Made by a program: the position numbers and the translations under genes. Below, piece after piece: positions 40,889-50,202 of a DNA stretch of 64,000 bases; position 1 is the stretch's first letter; each line of letters starts with the position of its first letter. Below the pieces are notes generated by a model. That model worked only from the letters and a program-made list of their open reading frames with translations. It did not search any database and was not told where the DNA came from. This DNA is from Trebonia sp963843745 (GTDB lineage Bacteria; Actinomycetota; Actinomycetes; Streptosporangiales; Streptosporangiaceae), in contig CAWJLP010000017.1 of NCBI GenBank assembly GCA_963843745.1, positions 1 through 64,000 of the forward strand. The letters run 5' to 3'.

Positions 40889-42199
40889 TTACTGGAAGAG
40901 GATGCGGCGGCGCGCCACCACGATCAGGGCGGCTACCGCGATCGCGGCGAGGATGCCGAGGCGCTTGTTCGTGATGACGCGGTTCGACGCGAACACCCGG
41001 TCGGTCACCGCGACCCAGGCCTTCTTCGTGCCGTCCGCCGCCGCGGTGGCGGGCGACGGCACCGACGGGGTGGCGAGCAGCATGATCACGGCGAGCAGGA
41101 ACGCGTCGATGTAGGTCCGCCCGTCGCCGAAGACGCTGTCCCAGAACTGCCCGGACGCGATCACCATCTCGACGATGACGAATCCGACGAACGCGACCCG
41201 CTCGTGCACCGGGGCAGTCGTGGACCGCAGCACCAGCAGGCCCGCGACGACGAAGGTTGCGAGGGCGATGAACTCGATCAGGTTGATGTCGTACATGCCC
41301 AGGTGCGTCCAGCTCATCAGGCGGAAGTCGCGTACGACCGCGGGCACCAGCGCCTTGAACGGCAGCGTGAAGTTCTGCGTGACGTCGGCGCTCGCGCCGG
41401 CCTTGCCCTTCACGAGGAAGTGCTCGGCGGCCTGCAGCACCACGTACGCCGCGCCGGGCAGCACCCACACCAGGTCCGGCAGGCCCGGCCGGGCCTGCCG
41501 GCGGTACATCTGATACAGCCGGGTCAGCGCGATCGCGATGGCGACCACCAGGATCGGCTCGTTGGTGATCACGCCGTAGGCGATCAGGATCGCGGCGAGC
41601 ACCCACCGCGAGTGCCGGTAGGCGAGCAGCCCGCCGAGCATGCAGGCGTCGGCCAGCGGCTCCGCCGTGTCCCTGCCGACGCTGATCACCAGGCCGAAGT
41701 ACGCGGCGAACAGCAGTCCCCACAGCGCGTGCCGTCCTGATTCGCGGGCGAACTTCCCGCCGAGCCAGCCAATGATCCCGACGCAGACGAGATTGACCAC
41801 GACGAGGACGGTGGGGACCAGGTGGTGCTGGCCGAACGAGAGGATCCACGCGACGATCGGGTACCCGAGCCGGGTGTACCGGTAGTTGTGGTCAACCGTG
41901 ATGCCGTACGCGGTCTGGTGCCAGTTGAACGGGTTCAGCGCGAACCGGTAGTAGAACTGCCCGTCGTAGCCCTTCGACGGCACGTGGGGCAGGTTCGCGT
42001 GCTGCGAGTACGTGTGCCCCGCCATGACGAACAGGCTGATGTGCCCGGCGGCCCAGGTCTGCCAGCGGGCCAGCGCGAACGCGAGCCAGCCGAGCAGCGC
42101 GATCAGCCCGCTCGCTACGGGGTTGTTCAACCGGGCCAGGAGTGAAACACGGCCGGATCGCTGCGACGTTTCCGTGTCCGTCGCCGATGTCAGCTGCAC
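40889..42199 (-). CDS. Polytopic membrane protein with GYDGQFYY motif (putative glycosyltransferase)
   Basis: 436 residues, GTG start with GAGCAGG ahead, and about ten hydrophobic helices. An early external loop carries SKGYDGQFYYRFALNPFNW and, later, NYRYTRLGYPIVAWILS. This motif set is seen in uncharacterised membrane proteins linked to cell-surface glycopolymer formation. The C terminus ends in a basic tail. It is not a paralogue of the TTELP family but is transcribed divergently from its first member, with 179 bases between, so they may share regulation. Confidence 0.72.
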   Translation of the reverse strand: MQLTSATDTETSQRSGRVSLLARLNNPVASGLIALLGWLAFALARWQTWAAGHISLFVMAGHTYSQHANLPHVPSKGYDGQFYYRFALNPFNWHQTAYGITVDHNYRYTRLGYPIVAWILSFGQHHLVPTVLVVVNLVCVGIIGWLGGKFARESGRHALWGLLFAAYFGLVISVGRDTAEPLADACMLGGLLAYRHSRWVLAAILIAYGVITNEPILVVAIAIALTRLYQMYRRQARPGLPDLVWVLPGAAYVVLQAAEHFLVKGKAGASADVTQNFTLPFKALVPAVVRDFRLMSWTHLGMYDINLIEFIALATFVVAGLLVLRSTTAPVHERVAFVGFVIVEMVIASGQFWDSVFGDGRTYIDAFLLAVIMLLATPSVPSPATAAADGTKKAWVAVTDRVFASNRVITNKRLGILAAIAVAALIVVARRRILFQ

Positions 42200-42378
42200 C
42201 CTGCTCGTCCGTCCTGTGGAGGTAGATCCGGCTGGTTCAGGCTACTCTGTGACAGGTTAGGCCGGATGTCGTCCCGAATGGGGACCGATGGTGTAAGAGT
42301 GTATGAGCTTGTACGTCCACCAGCGGTTCAGATCCGGCTGACGGCCCGAAGAGATGACTGACAAGATGATTGCCAACT

Positions 42379-44292
42379 ATGCCTAACACCGCACCGGGAG
42401 CGCAGCGGCTAGCGGGGAGCGTCGAAGAAGACGCTTCGCCCGCCGCTCCGGCGCGCCCAGCCACGCGAGCGTGGCGCTGGGCCGGCGCGGCCGTGTTCCT
42501 GCTTGTGGTCGTCGTGCTCTTCGACGCCTACCTGCACCTGTCGAGGACGTACGCGGAGAACTCCGACGAGGCCAACATCCTGCTGATGGCCAACGACATG
42601 CTGCACGGCAACGTGACGCTGTCCGGGTGGAACGTCTCCGACGTGCCGTTCATCACTACCGAGCTGCCGCAGATCGCGGTGCTCGTGGGCATATTCGGGC
42701 TGCGCCTCGGCACCGCGCACATCGCGGCCGCCATGACCTACACCCTCGTGGTGGCGGTCGGCATGCTGCTGGCGAAGGGCCGGGCACGCGGCTGGGCGGC
42801 CGTCGCGCGGATGGCGCTGGCGCTCGCTGTCATGCTCGCCCCCCAGCCGGGCGTCGGCATCTTCGTGATGATCTTCTCCGTCGGGCACATCGGCACCGCG
42901 GTTCCCGTGATGCTGACCTGGCTGGTCATCGACCGGCTGTGGCCGCCGGGGCGGACGACCGTGGCCGACCTGCGGCGGCGCTGGTACGTGCCGGTGATCG
43001 TCGCCCTGCTGCTCGGCTGGGCACTGATGGCCGACCCGCTGGTCCTCGTGATCGCGGTTCTTCCCCTGCTGGCGGTCTGCCTCATCAGGCTGCTGTCCAG
43101 CGCGGTGGGCGGCGCGCTGCACGGTGGCGGCCTGCGCGGGCTGCGCCAGGGGATCGTGGACCGGCTGTTCGAGGTCTCGCTCGCGGTCGCCGCCGGGATC
43201 GGCTACGTGATCGTGCTGATCGGCAGGGCGCTGTTCAACAGCGCGGGCGGCTACCACCAGCAGCCCGTCCCGTACGCCCTCGACGCGACCCGCACCTGGT
43301 TCTGGCACGCCCGGGTGGTGGTACACGGGCTGCTGGAGATGTTCGGCGCCTACTTCGTCCCCGGGCAGGACCCGCAGAACCCGATGACCCACCTGGACCA
43401 GGCCATCGCGATAACCCGGCTGGTCACCGTGGTGCTCGCCGTCTGGGGGGCGTGCGCGATCGCGCGCCGGATGTTCTTCCGCGACGCGGACTTCGTCAGC
43501 CAGCTGCTGCTCGTGGGCATCGTCGCGAACCTCGTCGCGTATATCCCGAGCACGCTCGCCGACCACACCGCCCTGAACACCAGGGAGATCGCGCCGGTGC
43601 TGCCGTTCGCGGCGGTGCTCGCCGGGCGGATGCTCGGCGACCGGCTCGTCTCTGGTCCGCTCGCCTCGGTACGACTGCCGCGCTTCGCCCGGTCCGGGGC
43701 CGCGGGCGCCGGAGGCGGCGCCGCGAGCGCGTACAGCCTGCGGATCAGGCTGATCGCGATACCGCTGGTAGCGCTGTTCGGCTGGTACAGCTACGGGCTG
43801 TTCCGGCAGGCGGATACCCCGCCCGCGCCGGACCCGCTCGCGGGCCTGGCGAAGTTCCTTGAGGACAATCACCTGCACTACGGGCTCGGCGGCTACTGGG
43901 AGTCGAGCATCCTCACGGTCGAGACAGGCGGCACCGTCACGGTGCGGGCGGTCACGCCGGCCTGCGTCCAGCCGTACCAGTGGGAGTCCAAGCCGAGCTG
44001 GTATGACCCGAAGCTCCACGCGGCCAACTTCATCCTGCTCAGCCAGAAACCCGGCTACTTCACCCAGTTCGCCGCCTCCGGTGTCGCGCTGAAGCTGCTC
44101 AACAACTGGTCGGGACCGGGGCGCCATTACCTGTACTACGGCGGGTACTACTGGGCCCCCGCGGCCACGCCCCCCCACGAGCTCGTGAAGATTTACTACT
44201 ACACGGCCCGTGTGTACCCGGGGAACCTGCTCACCCAGCTGCCGCGGATCGCCCAGCAGATGAACAATCCACCGGCCGTCGTGTGCAGTTAG
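42379..44292 (+). CDS. GT-C-like membrane protein, HGN/TTELP paralogue 1
   Basis: 637 residues, the longest of five paralogues. After one helix comes the external loop ENSDEANILLMANDMLHGN, GWNVSDVPFITTELPQIAVL, then LTYTLVV-like helices, NTREIAPVLPFAAVLAGRML, and a C-terminal external domain (HLHYGLGGYWESSILTVETG, YQWESKPSWYDPKLHAANF). Acidic residues in the first external loop and about ten helices suit a lipid-linked-sugar transferase; this is inference. ATG at 42379 preferred to the TTG at 42370. It lies between pafA and the FKBP gene, which are usually close in other actinomycetes. Compared with its paralogues it has an extended C-terminal segment ending in VVCS. Confidence 0.75.
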   Translation: MPNTAPGAQRLAGSVEEDASPAAPARPATRAWRWAGAAVFLLVVVVLFDAYLHLSRTYAENSDEANILLMANDMLHGNVTLSGWNVSDVPFITTELPQIAVLVGIFGLRLGTAHIAAAMTYTLVVAVGMLLAKGRARGWAAVARMALALAVMLAPQPGVGIFVMIFSVGHIGTAVPVMLTWLVIDRLWPPGRTTVADLRRRWYVPVIVALLLGWALMADPLVLVIAVLPLLAVCLIRLLSSAVGGALHGGGLRGLRQGIVDRLFEVSLAVAAGIGYVIVLIGRALFNSAGGYHQQPVPYALDATRTWFWHARVVVHGLLEMFGAYFVPGQDPQNPMTHLDQAIAITRLVTVVLAVWGACAIARRMFFRDADFVSQLLLVGIVANLVAYIPSTLADHTALNTREIAPVLPFAAVLAGRMLGDRLVSGPLASVRLPRFARSGAAGAGGGAASAYSLRIRLIAIPLVALFGWYSYGLFRQADTPPAPDPLAGLAKFLEDNHLHYGLGGYWESSILTVETGGTVTVRAVTPACVQPYQWESKPSWYDPKLHAANFILLSQKPGYFTQFAASGVALKLLNNWSGPGRHYLYYGGYYWAPAATPPHELVKIYYYTARVYPGNLLTQLPRIAQQMNNPPAVVCS

Positions 44293-44363
44293 TCCGGGTA
44301 CCCTTTACCGGAACACAAGAAAGCCGGGGTCCTGAGCTCACGGCCGAATCCGAGAGGTTCTTG

Positions 44364-45317
44364 ATGCGACGCGCAGCCGCGCTTGTAGCGCTCCCCCTGC
44401 TCGCAGCCGTGGCCGTCGCCGGCTGCAGCTCGGCGTCCACGGCTAAGTCGAGCCCGTCGACCGCCACGTCGAACAGCGTAGTGACCGCGACAGGGACCTT
44501 CGGCGCCGCTCCGAAGGTGACGATTCCCGCGGAGAAGGCAGCGCCAGCGCTGTACACGAAGACGCTCATCCAGGGCAGCGGCACGAAGCTGACCTCGGCC
44601 CAGACGCTGGAAGGCAACTTCGTGCTCTACGACTGGAGCGGCACGACGCACAAGCTGCTCGGCAGCACCTACGGCTCGGGCGGGCCGACGCTGTTCTCCG
44701 GCCAGATGATCCCCGGCCTGGAGACGGCCCTCATCGGCCAGCCAATGGGCAGCCGGGTGCTCGCCGTGATCCCGCCCAAGGAAGCCTTCGGCACCACGGG
44801 GAACTCGCAGATCGGCGTCAAGGGCACCGACACGCTGGTCTTCGTCATCGACCTGGACAAGTCGTACAGCAACATCGCCGGCGTGCCAGGCGCGCAGAGC
44901 ACCAACGGCGGCGGCGCGCTGCCGACCGTGACCACGGCCGCGGGCAAGGCGCCGCTCATCACCATCCCGGCCAGCAGCCCGCCGAAGACCCTCCAGGTCA
45001 AGACCCTGATCAAGGGCACCGGGCCGAAGGTGAAGAGCAGCCAGGAAATAATGGTGCAGTACACCGGCGTCATCTGGCGTACCAAGAAGGTGTTCGACTC
45101 CTCCTGGACGCGTAAGCTGCCGTACACGACCCAGATCGGCGTCGGCCAGGTCATCAAGGGCTGGGACACCGGGCTGGTCGGCCAGACCGTGGGCAGCCGG
45201 GTGCTGCTGGTCATCCCGCCCGCGGACGGCTACGGCAGCACCGGCTCGTCGAGCGCGGGCATCAAGGGCACCGACACCCTGGTCTTCGTCGTCGACATCA
45301 TCGCCGCCGTCGGCTAA
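44364..45317 (+). CDS. Lipoprotein with two FKBP-type peptidyl-prolyl isomerase domains
   Basis: 317 residues. Signal peptide with lipobox (LPLLAAVAVAGC, Cys at ~20) and a Ser/Thr-rich linker. The first FKBP-like domain covers ~50-175 (FSGQMIPGLETALIGQPMGS, VLAVIPPKEAFG). The second, better conserved, covers ~205-317 (VQYTGVIWRTKKVFDSSWTR, GVGQVIKGWDTGLVGQTVGS, LLVIPPADGYGS). It helps fold exported proteins at the membrane surface. Start at 44364 gives the signal peptide. An FKBP gene next to pafA/pafBC is usual in actinomycetes. Lnt at 26.1 kb could complete its acylation. Confidence 0.93.
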   Translation: MRRAAALVALPLLAAVAVAGCSSASTAKSSPSTATSNSVVTATGTFGAAPKVTIPAEKAAPALYTKTLIQGSGTKLTSAQTLEGNFVLYDWSGTTHKLLGSTYGSGGPTLFSGQMIPGLETALIGQPMGSRVLAVIPPKEAFGTTGNSQIGVKGTDTLVFVIDLDKSYSNIAGVPGAQSTNGGGALPTVTTAAGKAPLITIPASSPPKTLQVKTLIKGTGPKVKSSQEIMVQYTGVIWRTKKVFDSSWTRKLPYTTQIGVGQVIKGWDTGLVGQTVGSRVLLVIPPADGYGSTGSSSAGIKGTDTLVFVVDIIAAVG

Positions 45318-45321
45318 CCAG

Positions 45322-46392
45322 CTAGAGCAGGCCGGCCGCCACGCGGCCGGCCGCGGCGGCCGCGAGGAAGTACGCGAGGTCCTCGTCAAGGCCCCGGCCC
45401 ATCGTGGACAGCGGCACCGGACACTCCCGCAAGGCTGACTCGAGGCCGTCCACAGGGACGCGTACCAGCCGGTGCCGCAGGGCGAGCGGCGCGACGTCGG
45501 CCGCCACCCGCGACGCGAGCGGTTCCGGGAGTTCGGGCACCGCGACGTCGCACGCCGCGAGCGCGACCTGGCCGTAGGCGGTGATGCTGTGGTGCGACAC
45601 CCCCTGGTGCCTGGACCGGGAATCGGCGTCCGACAGCCGCAGCGACGCCACCGGCCGTCCGCCGAGCACCGCCGCGGCGTTCACCGCCTCGCCCGCGGCC
45701 ACGCCGGAGAAGCCCCACCGGGTCCCGGTGCCGAGGTTGCCAGGCCCCTGCGCGACCACCGCCACGTCGGCCCCGGCCACGTGCCGCGCGGCGAGCAGCC
45801 CGCTGTGCACGGTCACCGCCTCCAGGTCGCCGCCGAACGACTGCCCCGTCGTCACCGTCGCCGCCAGCCAGCCCGCCCCGCGGAGCCCCGCGGCCGTCCG
45901 GGAGAACCACGCGGGCAGCGCCCCGCCGTCCTGCATGACGTACACCGCCCGGCACGAGGGCCGCGCCGCGAAGAGGCCGGCGAGCACGGCGGGCAGCGCC
46001 GAGTGCAGATCCGCGACCACCACCGGCATCCCGTCGACGGATCCAGCGTCCCGCAGCAGCTCGTGGTGCGGCGACCCCTGCTCCTCGACGCTCGACACCA
46101 TGACCTGCAGGGGCGTATACCGAGATTTCACGATATGCCCGGTATCGGGACGATCCGGGTCCGCCGGCAGCCGGCCGGGGATCGCGACCACGAACGCGTA
46201 GCCGCCGGTGCCGAGGCCGCGCTGGAGGGCGCCGACGTTGAGCAGCACCTGGTCGCCGACCCGCGGCGCGCCCGTGAGGGCCGGGTACGCGAGCGCGCGA
46301 ACCTCCGCCCCGTCCACGGATACCATGATCTCGGCTGCTCCTTGCCATTCGCGCCGCAATGCCGTCACGGTCCCGCTTTGCCATCGGATCAC
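45322..46392 (-). CDS. DUF3866 family protein
   Basis: A 356-residue soluble protein of an actinobacterial family often found beside pafB. Visible segments are the N-terminal beta-rich part (RALAYPALTGAPRVGDQVLL), GHIVKSRYTPLQVMVSSVEE and, in the centre, DLHSALPAVLAGLFAARP and GQGTGTRWG-like AQGPGNLGTGTRWGFSGVAA. The later region has SHHSITAYGQVALAACD. GTG start at 46392, divergent from pafB with 33 bases between. Its 3' end converges on the FKBP gene with four bases between. Function unknown. Confidence 0.85.
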   Translation of the reverse strand: MIRWQSGTVTALRREWQGAAEIMVSVDGAEVRALAYPALTGAPRVGDQVLLNVGALQRGLGTGGYAFVVAIPGRLPADPDRPDTGHIVKSRYTPLQVMVSSVEEQGSPHHELLRDAGSVDGMPVVVADLHSALPAVLAGLFAARPSCRAVYVMQDGGALPAWFSRTAAGLRGAGWLAATVTTGQSFGGDLEAVTVHSGLLAARHVAGADVAVVAQGPGNLGTGTRWGFSGVAAGEAVNAAAVLGGRPVASLRLSDADSRSRHQGVSHHSITAYGQVALAACDVAVPELPEPLASRVAADVAPLALRHRLVRVPVDGLESALRECPVPLSTMGRGLDEDLAYFLAAAAAGRVAAGLL

Positions 46393-46425
46393 GACGGCAG
46401 ACTAGAACAAACCAGGGAGGACGCG

Positions 46426-47391
46426 ATGTCGAAGCGCAGGACCGAGCGCCTGCTGTCCATCGTCGTCCTGCTGCTGTCCTCCCGCCGGTACCTGACCGCC
46501 GAGGAGATCCGCGCCGCGGTGCGCGGCTACCCCGACGAGCACGAGGCCTTCAAGCGGATGTTCGAGCGCGACAAGGAGGAGCTCAGGGAGCTGGGCATCC
46601 CGCTGGAGACCGGCGTGAACAACGCGCTCGACGAGGAGCCCGGCTACCGCATCAAGAAGCAGGACTACGAGCTCCCCGAGATCAGGCTCGAGGCCGACGA
46701 GGCGGCGGTGCTCGGCATCGCCTCCCGGGTCTGGCAGAGCGCCGCGCTGGCGGGCGCCGCCGCCGGCGCCCTGCTCAAGCTCAAGGCCGCGGCACCGCCA
46801 GGCTCCGACCAGGACGATGACAAGCAGAGCCTCGGCATCGAGCCCCGGCTGAGCACCCAGGAGCCCGCGTTCGGCCCGCTCTGGGAGGCCGTCAGGGACC
46901 ACCGCCCGGTGACGTTCGACTACATCGCCAGCGGCCGCTCCACCGCGACCAAGCGGGAGCTCGAGCCCTGGGGCGTGGTCTACAGGAGGGGCCGCTGGTA
47001 CGTGGCCGGCCACGACCGCACGCGGAACGCCGCGCGGGTCTTCCGGCTCAGCCGCATCACGGGCCAGGTAAAGATGGCCGGCCCGGCGGGGAGCGTCACC
47101 GTCCCGCCGGACGCGGACGTCCGCGAGCTGGTGAAGAGCTGGGACGTCTCGCCGGCCCGCGACCTCACCGCGGTGCTCAAAGTCCGCGCGGACGCCGGTT
47201 TCGGCCTGCGCCGCTGGGCGAGCGAGGTCGCGCCGGACGAAGCACCAGGCTGGGACCGGGTCACGGTGAGCTTCGCCGACGTGCCCTGGTACGCGGACCA
47301 CATCGCCTCGTTCGGCCCCGACGTCATGGTGCTCGAGCCGCCGGACCTGCGCGAGGCGGTCATCCGCCGGCTCAAGGGGATCCTCGCGTGA
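46426..47391 (+). CDS. pafB: PafB, WYL-domain DNA-damage transcription activator subunit
   Basis: 321 residues: N-terminal winged helix (RTERLLSIVVLLLSSRRYLT, then FERDKEELRELGIPLE), WYL domain (~140-225; TKRELEPWGVVYRRGRWYVA) and C-terminal WCX extension. With PafC it forms the heterodimer that activates the LexA-independent DNA-damage response in actinobacteria. Start at 46426 with AGGGAGG eight bases ahead. GTGA overlap with pafC shows coupled translation. Confidence 0.94.
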   Translation: MSKRRTERLLSIVVLLLSSRRYLTAEEIRAAVRGYPDEHEAFKRMFERDKEELRELGIPLETGVNNALDEEPGYRIKKQDYELPEIRLEADEAAVLGIASRVWQSAALAGAAAGALLKLKAAAPPGSDQDDDKQSLGIEPRLSTQEPAFGPLWEAVRDHRPVTFDYIASGRSTATKRELEPWGVVYRRGRWYVAGHDRTRNAARVFRLSRITGQVKMAGPAGSVTVPPDADVRELVKSWDVSPARDLTAVLKVRADAGFGLRRWASEVAPDEAPGWDRVTVSFADVPWYADHIASFGPDVMVLEPPDLREAVIRRLKGILA

Positions 47392-48356
47392 GCGGGAACG
47401 CACCCCGCATGGTGACCTCCGCCGAGCGGCTGCGCCGCTTGCTCGCGCTGGTCCCGTACGTGGTCAGCAGGAAGGTCGTGAGCCTGTCGGAGGCGGCCGC
47501 CGCGTTCGGCATGACCGAACGCGAGCTGATCGACGACCTGAACCTCGCCTGGTGCGTGGAGCTGAAGGCGCCGGAGCCGTACTGCCCGATCGACCTGTCC
47601 TACGAGGGCGGCGAGATCACGGTCAGCCAGGCCGAGTCGATCGCCCGCCCGCTACGGCTGGCGGCCGACGAGGCGAACGCGCTGCTCGTCGCGCTGCGGA
47701 TGCTGGCTGAGGTCCCCGCCGCCGGTTCCGCGGTCGGCCGGCTGATCGCCAAGATCGAGGGTGCGGCCGGCGCGAGCGCCGCGGCGAGCTCCCAGGTGAT
47801 GATCCAAGTCGATAGTCGCAGCGTACGCGGCCTGGCCGCGAAGATCAGCACTGCTCTGGGTGCGGGCAGGCGCCTGCACCTGCGCCACTACGTGCCTGGC
47901 CGTGCCGCGCCGACCGAGCGCGACGTGGACCCGATGCGGCTCCTGGTGGTGGAGGGCCGCACGTACCTGGAAGGCTGGTGCCGGCTGGCCGAAGGGGTGC
48001 GGCTGTTCCGGCTCGACCGGATACTCGACCTGGACGTGCTCGACGTGCCAGCCGAGGTGCCCGCCGAGGCCGAGCAGAAGGACGTGGACGCCGGGCTGTT
48101 CCGCCCGTCGGAGTCCGACGAGCGGGTGGAGCTTGAGCTGGCCGCCGACGCGCGCTGGGTGGCCGAGTACTGGCCGTGCGAGTCGGTTACCGAGGCTGGC
48201 GAGGGACGCCTGCGCGCCGTGCTGCGCACCCCGGACACGAGCTGGGTGCGCCGCCTCGCGCTGCGCCTGGGGGAGGACGCCCGGGTGCTGGCCCCCGCCG
48301 CGCTGGCCGACGAGGTCCGCGCCGCGGCGGCCGAGGCCCTCGCCCTGTACACCTGA
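47388..48356 (+). CDS. pafC: PafC, WYL-domain partner of PafB
   Basis: 322 residues with the same order as PafB: helix-turn-helix (RLRRLLALVPYVVSRKVVSL, AAFGMTERELIDDLNLAWCV), WYL domain (~165-225; RDVDPMRLLVVEGRTYLEGW) and C-terminal WCX. It overlaps pafB by four bases. It is followed after 15 bases by a membrane paralogue rather than by tatA, as would be expected from other actinomycetes. Confidence 0.94.
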   Translation: MSGNAPRMVTSAERLRRLLALVPYVVSRKVVSLSEAAAAFGMTERELIDDLNLAWCVELKAPEPYCPIDLSYEGGEITVSQAESIARPLRLAADEANALLVALRMLAEVPAAGSAVGRLIAKIEGAAGASAAASSQVMIQVDSRSVRGLAAKISTALGAGRRLHLRHYVPGRAAPTERDVDPMRLLVVEGRTYLEGWCRLAEGVRLFRLDRILDLDVLDVPAEVPAEAEQKDVDAGLFRPSESDERVELELAADARWVAEYWPCESVTEAGEGRLRAVLRTPDTSWVRRLALRLGEDARVLAPAALADEVRAAAAEALALYT

Positions 48357-48371
48357 CGCTATACTTCCGCC

Positions 48372-50120
48372 GTGCTCACCGAGGCGAAGGTGGCGACGGT
48401 CGGCCGGGCGCGGGCGTTCTTGCCCGGCATCCGCCGGCTGAGCTGGCCGGCCGCCGTGGCGGCCGGCGTGGTCGTCTTGTTCTGCTACGCGTTGCGTGTA
48501 GCGGGGGCGTTCATGGCTCAGTCGGATGGCGCGGGCAACATGCTGCAAGCCTGGGCGATGCTGCACGGCAACCTGCTGCTGCACGGGTGGTACGTGTCCG
48601 ATGTCAGTTTCTACACAACCGAGCTGCCCGAATACATGCTGGTCGTGGCCGCGTACGGGCTGCGGCCCGAGGTGGTGCACATATGCGCCGCGCTCACGTA
48701 TACGCTCCTCGTGCTCGGCGCCGCCGTCGTGGCCCGCGGTCAGGCGCGCGGCCGCGCCGGGGTGGTGCGGGCCGCGATCGCCGTCGCGATCATGCTCGGC
48801 CCGGCTCTGGCCACCGGGCCACGGGTCGTCCCGGCCTTCATCTACCTCAGCGACCCGGATCACGCCGGGACCGCGCTGCCGGTGCTGGTGGCGCTGGCGC
48901 TGATCGACAGTGTTTCCCCCGACCGGGGGTCGAGCTCCCCGCACGGGGGGCACAATCCCAGCATGGGGGGCTCCCCGCCCCCGATTCCCTCCGGGTCCCC
49001 CGTCCCCCCTGGCCTCCGCATCCCCCGAGGACGCCGCCGGTGGGTTCCCGTCGCCGTCGCCGCGGTGCTGGCCTGGGCGCTGGTCGGCGATCCGCTGGTG
49101 CTGGTGATCGGGGTGGCCCCGTTGCTGCTGGTCTGCGGCGCCCGGTCGTTCGTGCTGCTGGCGCTGCGACGGGTCCCGCTCGCCGCGGCGTGGTACGAGC
49201 TGTCGCTGACCGCCGCGGCGGTCGTCGCCGCCATCGCCGGGGAAGCGATGACGCACCTCATCCGTGCCCTGGGCGGGTACCTGGTGAACCCCGCGCCGGC
49301 GCATATCGTGCCGTCCCGCGACATCCCCGGGAACATCGTAGGGGCGGTCAAGGCGTTCCTCGACCTGTTCAGCGCCGACTTCTCCGGCGAGCGGGCCGGG
49401 ACCGCCCTCGGGCTGGTGATCACGTCAATTCACCTGGTCGCGGCGATCCTGGTCGCGGCCGCGGTGGTGGCAGGGCTGCTCCGGTTCTTTCGCGGCGATG
49501 AACTGCTGGCGCCGCTGCTCGCGGTGGCGGTCGTGTTCAACGTCGCTGCCTACGTGCTGCTCTACTCGGCGTCATGGGGGAAATACTGGGAGATCGCTCC
49601 GGTCTTCGCGCTCGGCGCCGCGCTGGCTGGCCGGCTGCTCGCCGAGCCGCTGCTGCGCCCGCGGCTGAAACCGGTTCTCGTGGCGGGGGTGGCAGCGGCG
49701 GTGTTCGCGGCCGTGCCGCCGTTGGTGTCCGCCAGGCCCGCGGTGCCCGACGCGGCGACCCTGGCGCTGTGGCTGGAGCGCCACGGCCTGCGCCAGGGCA
49801 TCGCCGGCTACTGGCAGGCCAGCAGCGTGACCGTGGACAGCAACGGCCAGGTGACGATGCGCGCGGTCAACCACGACTACGTGGGGGCGGCGGGCCTCGC
49901 GCCGTACCGCTGGGAAAGCGACATGACGGCGTTCAACCCCCGGACCAACGACGCCAGCTTCGTCGTCGCCACCGCGCCCGGATCGTACTGGTCAGCGACG
50001 GTCACCGCGGCGGAGGCGATCGCGAAGTTCGGCGAGCCCGCCCGGACCTACCGTTTCGGGCAGTACACCATCCTGGTGTGGCGGAAGAATCTACTGTCCG
50101 ACCTCACATATAGCTCCTGA
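48372..50120 (+). CDS. GT-C-like membrane protein, HGN/TTELP paralogue 2
   Basis: 582 residues, GTG start 15 bases after pafC. It carries the family loop SDGAGNMLQAWAMLHGN, GWYVSDVSFYTTELPEYMLV, about ten helices, and the external tail GIAGYWQASSVTVDSNGQVT, PYRWESDMTAFNPRTNDASF and FGQYTILVWRKNLL. A Pro/Gly/Ser-rich stretch (~182-222) interrupts a loop and is encoded by a GC-rich repeat shared with the permease at 21.6 kb. Its stop codon lies in the first unit of a 24-bp triple repeat. Function not established; a membrane glycosyltransferase is the best guess. Confidence 0.75.
   Translation: MLTEAKVATVGRARAFLPGIRRLSWPAAVAAGVVVLFCYALRVAGAFMAQSDGAGNMLQAWAMLHGNLLLHGWYVSDVSFYTTELPEYMLVVAAYGLRPEVVHICAALTYTLLVLGAAVVARGQARGRAGVVRAAIAVAIMLGPALATGPRVVPAFIYLSDPDHAGTALPVLVALALIDSVSPDRGSSSPHGGHNPSMGGSPPPIPSGSPVPPGLRIPRGRRRWVPVAVAAVLAWALVGDPLVLVIGVAPLLLVCGARSFVLLALRRVPLAAAWYELSLTAAAVVAAIAGEAMTHLIRALGGYLVNPAPAHIVPSRDIPGNIVGAVKAFLDLFSADFSGERAGTALGLVITSIHLVAAILVAAAVVAGLLRFFRGDELLAPLLAVAVVFNVAAYVLLYSASWGKYWEIAPVFALGAALAGRLLAEPLLRPRLKPVLVAGVAAAVFAAVPPLVSARPAVPDAATLALWLERHGLRQGIAGYWQASSVTVDSNGQVTMRAVNHDYVGAAGLAPYRWESDMTAFNPRTNDASFVVATAPGSYWSATVTAAEAIAKFGEPARTYRFGQYTILVWRKNLLSDLTYSS
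48917..49030. repeat. GC-rich in-frame insert repeat, copy 2
   Basis: C/G-run DNA with gcacggggggc, gcatggggggctccccgccc and the exact 18-mer cccccgtcccccctggcc shared with 21578-21661. It encodes a loop of Pro, Gly and Ser (SSSPHGGHNPSMGGSPPPIP) absent from the other four paralogues, marking it as an insertion. Edges are approximate. Confidence 0.7.
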
Positions 50121-50176
50121 ACTCCCGCCACATATAGCTCCTGAACTCCCGCCACATATAGCTCCTGAACTCCCGC
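50105..50176. repeat. Three exact 24-bp tandem repeats spanning a stop codon
   Basis: The unit starting cacatatagctcctgaactc and ending ccgc occurs at 50105-50128, 50129-50152 and 50153-50176. The first contains the TGA that ends paralogue 2. Because 24 is a multiple of three, the same TGA recurs in frame in each unit, giving three spaced in-frame stops. There are no spacers, so it is not a CRISPR array. Confidence 0.93.
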
Positions 50177-50202
50177 CCAGCGACAGGCACTACCCTTGAC
50201 GG

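Noticed and set aside
42409..44178. 589-codon minus-strand frame opposite paralogue 1
   Set aside because: Low-complexity His/Arg/Gln composition and antisense to a supported gene.
50105..50176. Possible CRISPR array
   Set aside because: Three 24-bp repeats abut with no spacers, and no cas genes are present in the window.
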